DNA of 64,000 nt from Orychophragmus violaceus (taxonomy: Eukaryota; Streptophyta; Magnoliopsida; Brassicales; Brassicaceae), in the NCBI GenBank assembly GCA_030180135.1, contig CM058237.1, positions 39,577,126 through 39,641,125 of the forward strand. Reading direction: 5' to 3'. Below, piece by piece: positions 44,300-54,699 of this stretch. The notes below the pieces were generated by a model, which was not told where the DNA came from, did no database searches, and worked only from the letters and a program-made list of their open reading frames with translations. The stretch's first letter is position 1. The number at the start of each line of letters is the position of its first letter. A program made the position numbers and the translations under genes.

Positions 44300-47200
44300 T
44301 GTAACGCCCCTTTCCCATCGTCCGCAGACCGTCGAGCTGACCGGCCAAAAATCAAACAAGAACATGACCGATCGAACCCAAGCAAGTCAAACAGGAAAGG
44401 TTCGCCACAGGACAAAGCTAGAGACAGATCGGTTTGAGATAAAGGCTCACACTAACCCGTCCTTGACTCCGCTATCCTCACTTCCGTAGTACAAGTTGTA
44501 TACCTTGTACCACTTCTGCGAGTTGTGTCGGTTCGGACTAAACACAATATCAGGAAAGCATATTCATTTCTGAGTAATCAAACGTTAAGCACAACGTTTA
44601 ATAATCATTTTTACAAATCATTTTGCCAATTAGCAGAACAACACGCAAATCTCAATACAAAATTGGCGTCAAGCCGAACCGAGAGAAAGCCCAAAATCAT
44701 CGAATCAAAACTCCGCCACAAGCAATCCCAAAACTACACCGAGAACCTCCCGCGTCCGTCGCTGCTAAACCTGAAAACATAAAAAGAGTCTAATGAGTGA
44801 TCTAAGATCACCCAGCGAGTCAGCTCCCCACTACGGCTTCTAATCTATCTATCGTCTATAGATTCCCGCCCGAAAACCCCAAAATAACAAACAATCATAA
44901 TAAACAGCCGATCACGCACTACCACGTCGTGTCGAGCCCACACACAATCAATTGCCAAAAGAAAGAGAAGGCGATTAGGGGAAATCGGGAGCACTGCGGC
45001 ACATGCTCTCGATTGAGACTCGATCTATCTACCGCGCAACACCAACTACACCAATCACAACACTGGGCCCCTACGATCTCGGTAACTTCCACGGGTTTCC
45101 ACCGTTACCGACATGGTAACTAACCCCGACTCCTAGACATAGACATGAAGTCCAACGACTAGGACGCGGTTCTCCGTCTATCGATACGCGGTGACTCAAG
45201 TTACCCCCAGCAACCCAAGCTTCCATGCAGTCCGGCCCTAGGAAGCGACCCCGTATTCTCCGGACTACACACCTACCGGCGTCACTCAGTAGGTTAACAC
45301 CATATCCGAAATCACCATGATCTAATTAGGCAACTACCCGAGGATCCAATCGGGTTGGAAGTAATGGAACGTATCCAAACACCTAGACTTGCGGGATCTA
45401 ACGCACCCTAGAGTCCTAGTGCAGAAATGTAAACACGCAGGCTCACTTGGACGATCTAACAGGCCTGCACAGAAAGCTCAACAACAACCACACAACAACA
45501 CAATAACACAATCACCACACAAACATGCCTATTAGGGTTTCTAACGTCTTTTAACCATTTCATGTCCGCTACCTTGGATAGCGGATTGCTAATCCGTAGA
45601 CGGCTCACCAATCACAACATTTCTCTTTTCTTAACCTTTCCTAAGTATCTTTTATCAAATCCCCGATCCGTCGTTTTAGAGCTAGTAGCTTACTAAACTC
45701 TCTGACGTCTCATCTTTCATTAACTTAATTCATTCTTCTCGGTAATTCCCGATATCATTCCATACGCTATATGTTTTTTAGGTTTAATTCCATATTTTAA
45801 CTCGTCTTAATTCCCGTACGTAGATTCATTCAATACCGTTCTTTACAAACGTATATATGCATATACGGCCTTAACATGCAACGACTATATGAATGCATCA
45901 CACAATGTTACTATCAACCTAATGACACACAACAGGTTTAATCCGTTTAAGTCTCATAATCCTAACATGAGTCTTAAACTTGACCGGTTTATCGTTAATT
46001 CAACCATTCCGTTCTCAAACACAATCAATCATATCCGGGTATGCAATCCTAATTCTATGGTTTCCCATTTCTCGATCTACATGCATTAAACTACGGTGTT
46101 TGAGCCGATTCACAGTGATTTAGGTCGGAATGAACAGCACGGATGCGGATACAGCTTCCTGAGACTCCGAACTAAACCCGAACCTCCCGAACAAACGAAC
46201 ACGAACTCCGAGGCTTCCCGAGCACCCGCACACAAACCGCAACACAAAACCGGCCGGAGTTAACGCGTCGACCGGCGTTGACCGGCCGTTGACCGGCGTT
46301 GACCGGCGGTGACCGTTGACCTCCGGTTGACCGTTGACCACTGACCGTTGACCAGAATTAAACCGGTTGAACCCACCTCTGAACCGGTTGACCAGCGAAC
46401 CGAAATCCAATTGACTGGTTTAGGTAAACCGGGTCAAAGTCAACCGTTGACCGAAAGTTAACCGGTTAACCTAAACCGATCCAAAACCACCCAAACCAAC
46501 TCCAATCTTGAAACAACCCATCTGAATCAACCCACTGAAGAACCGGCTGAAGACACGGCGGCGGTGGAGCTTCTCCGGCGACTTCTCCGGCGTTGACCGG
46601 CGGCGGTGGACCGTTGACCACGCGGAGAGGGCTTTTTCCGGCGACACAGAAGCTCATCCACATACCAAACTGCTCAGCATGAAGAGATCTATGCATATGT
46701 GGCTTCAAAACACCCAAATCTGATGAAGGAAGAGAGAGATCCACCAAACCCTAATCCGCAGCTGCTTTCTGGCCAGATTCCGGCGAGCTCTGGCGACGGC
46801 GGAGACGGTGGATGGCTGGAATTTGTAGAGGAGAGTGAGAGGAAGCTACTGGGATTTGCAGAGGATGATTTGAGTTTAAGATGAAGAAGTTATGGCTTTT
46901 CTTGTGAGAGAAGGTATTAAGAACATCATGTGTTCTTAAGATGTTCTTGAGTCTTCAAGGAGGATTTCTGGAATTGTTGAATGTTTCTGAAGAAGAGTAG
47001 AGAGAGATGTCGACAGAGATAAGATAGAGAGAGGTTCTGATCACCCAAGAAATGATCTATATGCATGAATAGTTGATGTGAAATGATATTCTTTGCATGT
47101 AACATTTCTCATGCACCAAATATAAGCTTGCCACCTCAAAAGGGAAAGCTGGCGACCTGGGGATGAGACACCTGTCTCCGGGGCTCCTTCTGATCCACAA

Positions 47201-47657
47201 GATTAAGCCCAAAACCGGCCCAATTCAGTTTTACACCCTTCTTGCCATATTTTCTCGGTTTCCTCGGTTTTGCGAATATTGTTTTAGAAAATATCAAACG
47301 ATTCTCATAAATCCCAAAACTTCCATAAAATTATTCTCCCTGATTTTTTATGAATTTAGCAACTTGAATCACCTCATTTGGAGTTTCCTAACTTCGGTTA
47401 TGATTTTCCGAAGTTTTCTCGGTTTAGTCGGTTTTCATACCGATAAGCCGAAAAACACATTTCTGCTCCGTTCCTTCCAATTCTGGTCTTGTAATTGTTC
47501 TTTATACTTTAAAAGGAGAACATTTGGCCTGTCTTGACTTCCGTATCGAACTTTGGCAAAATTACTATTTTGCCCTTGGGTTTGGCAAAATTACAATTTT
47601 GCCCCTGTTGACTTTTCTTCTGCCCGTTGACCATATTTTTGAATGCCGGGTATTACA
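44300..47657 (-). repeat. 5' LTR of level 4b element
   Basis: 3358 bp, uninterrupted. On the minus strand it runs TGTAATACCCGG to GGGCGTTACA. Open frames inside it are short and lack any motif. An LTR this long with no coding content is typical of LARD-like elements. Confidence 0.92.
46278..46453. promoter_or_regulatory. W-box cluster in the 5' LTR of level 4b
   Basis: Ten TTGAC(C/T) cores on the plus strand and two on the minus strand within 176 bp, mostly spaced 7-13 bp as variants of GTTGACCGGC. Two more lie at 46593 and 46614. TTGAC(C/T) is the known WRKY-factor binding core. Whether this drives transcription is inference; the transcription start of this LTR is not identified. Confidence 0.55.
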
Positions 47658-47662
47658 ACGAG

Positions 47663-47725
47663 ATTGTAGACAATGGCGTGGAAGCCGAGAGGTCGTTTAC
47701 TGGATCCGACGGGACGGGTGTTACA
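47663..47725 (+). repeat. 3' LTR of level 3 element, terminal fragment
   Basis: ATTGTAGACAATGGCGTGG to GGGTGTTACA, matching the last bases of 16235-17692 (GAAGCCGAGAGGTCGTTTAC shared). It is separated from the rest of its LTR by the 18-kb level 4b element, with ACGAG duplicated on each side. Confidence 0.92.
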
Positions 47726-47730
47726 AATCT

Positions 47731-49454
47731 AAACCTTATGGTGAGTTTGTACAGGAGGACATCCATGAATCTGAATCATGGCTTGATAAAACCATAGGAA
47801 GATCATGGGTTGATGAAACTGAAGATGAAAACAATTATGAGGCTGAGAAATGGTGTGAGGAAGAAGAAAATTAATCTAAAATCAGTTTAGAGAAGGATGA
47901 ACGTCTAAATGAATCACGGTGCAAGGAGTCTAGTTGCAAAACCAGCTTTGATGGGGATTCAGAACATGAAGTATTCCATTTTTATGACGGACCCAAACGT
48001 GATGAAGGTTATTATGAACCTGATGGTTACTATGGAGAAACACACCATGAGTCTGAATCAGAAGCAATTTTTGGTGAAGAACCAGAACCCGAAGACGACT
48101 ATGCCCATGCAGATGAAGATGGCAATGAGGCTAAAGAAGAGGAACCATTGGATCGTTTCACAGAAGATGGATATTATTATGCGCCATAGTATCTAACATT
48201 TTGATGTTATGGCCAAGGTACAAAAGATTACCTAAGGTGGGAAGCAGGCATGGAAGCAAGTTTTCTATCTAACCAAGTACCATTCGAAGAGCAACTCCCA
48301 TATGCTCTTGACACACTCACCGGACCAGCTTATGAATGGTGGAAGCAAGAGGAGAATACCTGAGTCTTCAAAAATGAACCGGCTCATACATGGGAGAGTT
48401 TCAAACTAGAAATTTATGAGGAGTTTGTGAAGGATGCTTCAGCTCAACGTAATGTTCTGGAGCCACATCATTATTCCTACACTAAGCCAAGGAGATGAAT
48501 CCTCGCCTCAACACCAAAAAAAAGAGCTAAGCCAAAGAAACTTTACTGTTCCGAGCAAAAGAAGGTGTCCCAGCACATTCTCAAGGAGTGGACAAAGACT
48601 TAAGCAACAAGTTAAGGTCAAGAATGTGCAACAAAAGCTAAAATATCAAGAGATAGATAACAAAGGAAGCTCAAAGCCATTATTTGAACCTCACGGAAAA
48701 ACATATCAATGTAAGTCCTCTAAAATTTCTAAAGAATTTAAAATGATCTGTTATAGGTGTCATCAAAGAGGTCATTTTGGTAGGACATGTCCCTCTAAGC
48801 AAACAAAAGAAGCTTCATTAGTTGAACTAGAAAATGCTAAGCTTAAGGAAGTTGAAGAAGTAGATAAGTAAGATATAAAAACTACAAAAGCTAGTATAAT
48901 GCACTTGCTTTTTCCAAGAGACATTGAAATAGGTATATGGATGACAAAAGAGCAAGAAATACATGAAATCACATCAGCCATATCCCCGGATCACAAGCAA
49001 ACTCCAAATGGCATAATGGGTAAATATACTAATTCGAAACAAGCTAAGGTAAGTGACCATTTGATTCAATTTGTTTCTAATGAACCAAAGGCTGTGATAA
49101 TGCACTTGTTGTAAGCAAAAGATTAAGAGGAAGGTATAGGTATAAAGGAGAAGCCCACAGACCATCATTTCCAAACTAAGGTCAGAGAAGAACTCGATGG
49201 AGGAATTAAAGGCAAACTAGTAGATTTCACAAAGAAGGCTACCGTTCTGCCAAAGGAAATCATCAACAGAGCAGGGAGAGGAGTTATTGCTTCTATTCTT
49301 ATCAAAGCAGAGCCACCTGAAGCACCACGCATCACTAAGCCACAATACTACCAAGGTATGGCCCTAAGCTCCCAAACTCAAATGAAAGCTAACTTGCTTT
49401 CTTGTGGTACAACCTATACAGTTTCGAGGTCGAAACATTTCAGGAGGGAGAGTA
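47731..49454 (+). pseudogene. Gag of level 2 element, central and C-terminal part
   Basis: The frame continues the acidic region (ESWLDKTIGRSWVDETEDEN), with TAA at 47872-47874, then on to EDGYYYAP and TAG near 48187. Next comes a capsid segment, DYLRWEAGMEASF to LTGPAYEWWKQEE (about 48220-48355), and a zinc knuckle CYRCHQRGHFGRTC at about 48749-48790 (CX2CX4HX4C intact). After a stop at 48869 further fragments run to 49440. The last frame (49402-49767) crosses the polypurine tract into the LTR. No protease or RT motif appears. At least four stops make it inactive. Confidence 0.78.
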
Positions 49455-50645
49455 TGATGAGAAAATCAAGTCATCATCAACCATGGAGCATCCCAGTATG
49501 CCAAAAGATGGAAATCAAACTCAAGTTCACAGCCCAAACATGTACATTCAATCGGAGAAGACCTTTGAGTATTGTTCAGCTCAGCTGAAATCTAAGATCA
49601 AGTGGCCCATTACAACAGCCAATTCGAATACATTCTCAGCCCAACTAGAAAGCTCCTTGAAGTGGAATCAACACAATACAAGTTCAGATGAAGAGTCATT
49701 AAGTATTCAATTCCTGAGAATCCACACTCATCCGAAGGATGATTCAGACCATACCAGAAGGAATTAAGCTACAAACCGACTTGGTCTGTAATCTTGATTC
49801 CAAATGGAAATTCAGAAAATTGGATTCATGTCAATCATGTTTCTGAAATAAAACGTGTTTAACTTTTAAACTGGAGCATCCTACACTTACCTTATTTGGA
49901 ACCTTATGGGTTTAAGGGTCTTCAAATGTATCCCTGGCGACTAGGTGAGTCTCGACTATAACTAGGGGCTCCAAATGACAGATCAAGACTCGTTTATAGC
50001 CATTGGATAAGATGGATTCAATCTTTCCCACTCAGACACCAAGACTTTCCATATTTAAGTCCAAGAGCATTAAGGAGCATATACCAACTGTCATATTTCA
50101 ATTTGGTACTGACCAGGAGAGTTTTTAGGAGATTAACCAGTCATGGAATCATCCAGAAGTTGTCAAGATACAAGACCTCATAAGTTACACCTTTTTGGCC
50201 TAAGCATTCAGCACCAACGGCCATAATATCTAAAAGTTCCACCAACTTTAAGCCTTCTCATTCATTCAGCATCATTAGATTTCCTTATTTATGTTTTAGA
50301 CTGTTGGAGCATGTTCTTACACGAGCCTAAAAAGCTTTGTCTCTTATCATATATAAAATCACTCATCTTTTAGCAAATACATGAGAAATTGTTAATTTCT
50401 ATTCAAACGAGTATCTATGAATGTTCTTTTTCATTTGAGTCTTGTGAGCAAGTCACTAGTCTCCCTTGTTCGTGTGAGTCAGCCTTTTTGTGAGATACAA
50501 ACTCTCTGGTTTCGTGAGTTTTTTGTGAGATTCAATCAGCAACCTTCATCTTCCATCTCTGTCATCATCCTTCTTCCGTGTGCATAGCCTGTAAACTCTC
50601 GATCATTGAGTGATCATAAGTTGGAGTGATTCTAATCTTATATCA
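49455..50645 (+). repeat. 3' LTR of level 2 element
   Basis: 1191 bp, TGATGAGAAAATC to CTTATATCA, preceded by the polypurine tract at 49442-49452. It pairs with 14109-15259. Position 50646 onward returns to level 1 pol sequence after the TTTAT duplication. Confidence 0.9.
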
Positions 50646-50650
50646 TTTAT

Positions 50651-51073
50651 GGCATTAACTCTTTGTATCCAGTAGACATGGTTCCTATTCCACATGTTGA
50701 GCAGGTTAACTAAGATTGCATTAGGCGTGGAGAGATCATCCAAAAGCTCCATGAGGCTGTTAAGCCCAACATTGAGAAGAAAACCGAGGAGTACAAGAGA
50801 AATATAGATAAGGGCCGCAGGAAGCTGACATTTGAACCAGGGGACTAGGTTTGGATTCACATGAGACAGAAGAGGTCCCCACAAAGAGATCTTCCAAGCT
50901 AGCTCCAAGAGGAGATGGGCCATTAAAATTCCTTGCGAAGATCAATGACAATGTATACCGACTTGACCTCCCAGGTGAGTTTAACATTTCCACACCTTTA
51001 ATGATGCTGGTTTATCTATTTATGATATCGGTGATCCAATTTCGAGGTCAAGACCTCTTGAAGAGGGAGAGAA
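50651..51073 (+). pseudogene. Integrase C-terminus of level 1 element
   Basis: Continues the frame cut at 14108: GINSLYPVDMVPIPHVEQVN, then a stop, then KLHEAVKPNIEKKTEEYKRNIDKGRRKLTFEPGD, a stop in place of Leu or Trp, VWIHMRQKR and GDGPLKFLAKINDNVYRLDLPGEF, as in plant Ty3/gypsy integrase tails. A frameshift near 51000 leads to RPLEEGENDEVIDLALNP, which crosses into the LTR at 51074. It is inactive. Confidence 0.85.
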
Positions 51074-52300
51074 TGATGAGGTTATTGACTTAGCTCTCAA
51101 CCCAAAGGAAATTCCCACGGTCAAAGAATGTCCCATGACATGTTCTAAGTCCAAAAAGCTCAGCAAAAGGTTCAATAATGCCATACAAGCTTGTATCAAC
51201 TGCTTAGAACCAGCCGAGATCAACCTAGCCGAGAGCATGCCTCTTGACCCGTAACATGTACCTCTCAACCCGTGTCGTGCAGGTCTTAGGCCACGTGACA
51301 TCCTTGATCAAACCAACCATTCACTTGATCCCAAATCCAAGATTCATCAACCAAGTGACACTTGAGAAGATACTGGTCCAGACAGATATCAAATGGAACA
51401 AGCATAACAGAAGCTGGTCCATAACAATCAAACAAAGACCATACCGGCCGAAGAGAACCTAGCAGACGAGTTCAGCCTCTTGCACCTGAACCACACTCCT
51501 ACCGAGGACAACCATAATAAGTCTGACTTGTTGGCAGGTTCAGGAGCTGAAGGAAACTTTTAGATCACACTAAAGAAGCAAGAGAGCCTGAGAGAAGAGC
51601 TTGGACCCAAGAGAGACATCCTTGAGCAAGAAGAAGAGAAAGAGCTGGAGGAAGAGAAAGAGCTTGAAGATGGATACTGTCCTGATCCAGAAGACACCAA
51701 GGAAGACTCCCTCAACAATATCAGGTCCCAGAACACGTCAGTGACTAATGCCACCTCAAATGTTACATATGCCTCGGTTTGGACCTCTACCAAGGCGATG
51801 TAAGTTATATACTTTGTTAACTCTTCTTGCAGGTTATTTCAGCAACAAAAACGTCTAAGTCATGAGCCAAAATGACCTCATATATGGTTTCGGTCATACT
51901 TTCCTTATTTGGTTTAATGAAAACATTACTTGTAGTTTTTTTCTCTTTCTTTGTAGTTTTCCTTTAAACGTCCTGTTGTTTTGAGCCTTTACACTGATAT
52001 CCATGAACGCAGTTCTTTGTCAAAGAAGTCAAAGCCGCCACCTAGGCCTTCAATCTTGTTCTTGCTTGTGTGTGTGATTCATACAAGTCATAACCCTTGC
52101 ACCGTATCAGAGACTTCCCACCCATATGTATCATATATTCAATCCACCATCGACCATCCTTTGAGCACAAGAGAGAGTTACCGCCATTGTGTTAGATCAA
52201 CCACAATCGACCATCCTTTAAGCACAAGAGGGAGTGACCACCAACTTGTGTTTCCATCAGTCTGTCCATCCATATAAGCTCACCACCGAGTCTTATATAA
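51074..52300 (+). repeat. Right (3') LTR of level 1 element
   Basis: 1227 bp, starting TGATGAGGTTATTG after the polypurine tract AGAGGGAGAGAA. The pol frame continues inside it to TAA at 51252-51254, including a TCSKSKKLSKRFNNAIQ segment that may be a CR-like motif. It matches the left LTR from 51228 on. A GAAGAAGAGAAAGAG purine-rich stretch (51625-51670) is shared. Confidence 0.88.
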
Positions 52301-52485
52301 GAATGGTTAAGGAAGAGGAGGGTGTTGGTGGTGAAAATACACCCTATGTTTGGTTAGTGCCGGCATGAGTTGAATAGAAGGTTTTGACGGTTTGATTCCA
52401 GGCTGATTATTACCCCTTTCTGTACCACAAACCTGACCCGCTGCAAAGTTAGTACCTCTTGGTGATCCATGTGCAAGAGACGGGT

Positions 52486-53938
52486 TTATCTTCCTTGAGT
52501 TTTCTCCTCTTCGTAATCTAGAACTTGTTGAGGTAGTTTTTGTCTTAGGAGGTCGTCTACCACGCTTCCTAGGAGGAGAGCCTTTTGAGATTGAGGATAC
52601 CTTTGGTTAAAAAACTGGTTCAAGAAGTTTCTTAAGAGCATGGGTAGATATCTAAGGTCATTAGAAGGTTGTACCTTGAGAGTTGTGGAATGTTGGGATG
52701 TTGCAGCAATGATATCGGTAGCCATCTCCTCCATTAACCCGCGTTCATCAATTTGTACGAATCTCAGTATGCTCGTTGCACTTTCAGTAGGATCAGAATA
52801 AATCGTGTATTGTATAGTTACTTCCCGGTGATCAGACATAACATCCTCTTTTGAGGGGATAGGCAAAGTACTCTAGAAATCACAGTTTACCAAGTTTCTT
52901 CCTCGAGGAGGGCAAGGGGGCTGGAGTTCCAAAATGGGGGCAATTGAGATGTGTGTCGGGGGTTGTAGTATGTTCCCTCCATTGGAGATGTGCTCTGCGT
53001 GACAAGTGATCCTTGTGGAGTGTATTATGGGACTTGTGCACAAAAGTCATGTTGTATTGCGGAGATGAGTTCCTATAACTTGATAATGATCTTTACAGAG
53101 TCCTTAAGGGTTATCTAGATTGGTGAACAGTAGGTGCGATCTTATTTTTAGGGGGAGAGATCGAGAATGGATGACAGAGATGCGTTCTCCAAAAGTTCTC
53201 TTGTGTCTGTCTATTTTGCTTCTGAAACCCTGCCTTCTTCCCGATTGATGCACTGAGTCGGGCGATCATTTTGCTTATTCGTTCCGGCACTACTGTTGGG
53301 AATGCGCTCCGGTTTAGGTGAGTCAATTTTAGCAAGTGGTTCTGGCTATCCATATTTATGCAAAGCATCTCGCTGTTATGGGAAATGGCACGATTGGTGA
53401 GTAAGCAAATGGAAAACTGAGAAATGATTCTCAAGTCATTCCTACAACATTGTGACAAGTGTCTCTTCACCGGTAGAGAGACCCGAACATGAGCTAAGGG
53501 TTTTGTTATCTCATAATCCTCTAATGTGCCAAGATCTAGTACTATGTTATAAATCATCTTCTCGTGCCAATGGTGTAGCGGTATACCTTTAAGCCGGATC
53601 CAAAATGGGATATGTGAGGGGAAGATAGATGAGATAACATGATCCCAACGCTGCAAAATAATTATCCAATAGCCGAAATGGTATGGTCTCTTGTTTAAGA
53701 ACTTTGTGGAGAACTTCTTCAAGAGTGAACCAAGTCTGTAATAAGGCGAGGAAGGAGGAACCCCAGGCAGCAATCTGCGGACCCATATGAGGGGCAGAGC
53801 GGAGGAGGGTCTGGAAGCAGTTGTAGCCTTAATCAGAACCCACTGCCTTACCTTGTAGATTCGACATCTTAGGTAAGGCTGGAAGAAGGGACCAGATCCT
53901 CTGTTCCTTTGGGTTGGTAAGCCAACCAATGATTGTAA
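52486..53938 (-). pseudogene. DUF4283-type (LINE ORF1-like) gene remnant
   Basis: The minus-strand frame 53929-53111 contains KRPYHFGYWIIILQRWDHV and SHIPFWIRLKGIPLHHWHEK (about 53700-53560), the hallmark of the DUF4283 domain found in plant LINE ORF1 and derived zinc-knuckle proteins. The N-terminal part (NPKEQRIWSLLPALPKM style) is in a different frame from the core, so at least one frameshift exists. The downstream frame 52866-52486 (MPIPSKEDVMSDHREV) has no recognised domain and may be its C-terminal part. No reverse transcriptase is seen. It is a dead copy, bounded on the low side by the level 1 LTR at 52300. Confidence 0.65.
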
Positions 53939-54311
53939 GGGAGTTTTCCTTTATCAGGTCAGAGGTGTCCATATATGGGGCTCTAATACGCTTGCGAGCT
54001 TGTTCTTCGGAGACGCCTTTTGCTCATTTTCCTTTTTCTTTCGAAGAGTATCGCGATGCTATGTTTGAGCAGAGGTAACAGTTGACGCAGGCGACTAGGG
54101 AAGCAAAGAGGAGGTTCAAGAGAGAATTTCTACCAACGAAGAGTGAAAGTCGACTCAGTCAACACTAGTTCATGTATTGTGGGAGACATGAACAGACTTG
54201 AATGCTGATGGAGGTTTCATAAGAAAATACCAGAGCATAACTGATAAGCAGAGTATGATCGTGTCGAGAGAAGAGAGGGCTTCCCGCCGACGGTGGTGAA
54301 GTCGAAAAAAA
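53939..54311 (-). other. Upstream part of the DUF4283 remnant
   Basis: Broken sequence between the DUF4283 frame and the CACTA transposon. Its minus-strand start (CACCACCGTCGGCGGG near 54280-54298) could be the LINE 5' end, continuing at 62574 across the CACTA insertion. No intact frame. Confidence 0.4.
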
Positions 54312-54323
54312 CACTACAGGAAA
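54312..54323 (+). repeat. Left terminal inverted repeat of CACTA element
   Basis: CACTACAGGAAA, paired with the right end at 62559-62570 with one mismatch. Confidence 0.95.
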
Positions 54324-54560
54324 TTGATGTATTGATTGCACATTAACATAGCGTTTTTAGTTTTATGCAATAATTGTGTTTGTCCCAAACTTTTCATAGC
54401 GTTTATAATTTTCATGTGCTATGAAAAGTATTGGCGCGTTAAGAATGTGATTTTTAGCTAAATTCGCCATCGTTTATATTGCACTTTAAAAAATAAACGC
54501 TATTGTAGGTTAGAGCGGGATTTTTTTGCGGGCTTATTTTGTTTTGCCCGCGTATTGAAA
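54324..54560. promoter_or_regulatory. Left subterminal repeat region of CACTA element
   Basis: Short motifs recur in both orientations: ATAGCGTTT at about 54348 and 54397, TAAACGCTATTG near 54494, and GTGCTATGAAAAG. Such subterminal repeats bind the TnpA-type protein in En/Spm elements; binding here is inference. Confidence 0.6.
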
Positions 54561-54699
54561 TTTTTAGCCAAATATTTTCTAAGTCCTAACCCCTAAAACA
54601 ACAATACTCTTCTGATTTCTTTTATGCATCAACCAGACACTCTTGTTCTTTTTGGTTTGGTGTGCGATTTGTATCTCTGATTTACGGAAGTCTTCGCCT

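Larger units (their letters stand above)
29610..47657 (-). mobile_element. Level 4b: non-autonomous LTR retrotransposon with 3.36-kb LTRs and a poly-zinc-knuckle gene
   Basis: Perfect TSDs ACGAG at 29605-29609 and 47658-47662. LTRs are 29610-40379 (including the copia insertion) and 44300-47657. On the minus strand a primer-binding site lies at 44293-44281 and a purine tract AAGTGGGGAAGAA before 40379. The interior is only about 3.3 kb after removing the solo LTR at 41082-41725. It has one recognisable gene and no protease, RT, RNase H or integrase. It is thus a gag-only (TR-GAG or LARD type) element depending on an unseen partner. LTR ends TGTAATACCCGG and GGGCGTTACA suggest kinship with the Tekay side of Ty3/gypsy. 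Confidence 0.9.
16235..47725 (+). mobile_element. Level 3: Tekay/Del-like Ty3/gypsy retrotransposon
   Basis: The 5' LTR is 16235-17692 and the 3' LTR starts at 27745 (resuming 47663-47725). A primer-binding site TGGCATCAGAGCC lies at 17696-17708 and a G-rich polypurine tract at 27728-27742. Flanks AATTT (16230-16234) and AATCT (47726-47730) are a TSD with one mismatch. Gag and pol remnants resemble chromoviruses of the Tekay/Del type (WWEGVV in Gag, PWGAPVMFVKKKD in RT). Two later elements interrupt it, at 18290 and 29610. Confidence 0.87.
14109..50645 (+). mobile_element. Level 2: gag-only LTR retrotransposon with CRM-like ends
   Basis: The element lies between target duplications TCTAT (14104-14108) and TTTAT (50646-50650, one mismatch). 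LTRs are 14109-15259 and 49455-50645, TG...CA. A polypurine tract AGGAGGGAGAG precedes the right LTR. The internal part holds a leader and a Gag with an acidic N-terminus, a capsid segment and a CCHC zinc knuckle, but no protease, RT or integrase anywhere outside the nested insertions. The LTR starts TGATGAG and a frame reads FQEGEYDE across the tract into the LTR, as in the two CRM-like elements here. I infer a non-autonomous CRM relative, comparable to the noaCRR elements described in rice. Confidence 0.85.
1..52300 (+). mobile_element. Level 1: CRM-like Ty3/gypsy retrotransposon, decayed, host of the whole stack
   Basis: Gag, protease, RT, RNase H and integrase remnants in Ty3/gypsy order lie between two LTR copies, 1-1141 (cut by the window edge) and 51074-52300. 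The integrase frame breaks at 14108 after residues PFEIVY and resumes at 50651 with GINSLYPVD, which shows that everything between was inserted later. The pol frame runs on into the right LTR for about 180 nt past the polypurine tract, a feature known from CRM-clade centromeric retrotransposons. The outer TSD cannot be checked because the left end is outside the window. Clade assignment is inference from this read-through and from protein similarity to the 18290-25156 element. Confidence 0.85.
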
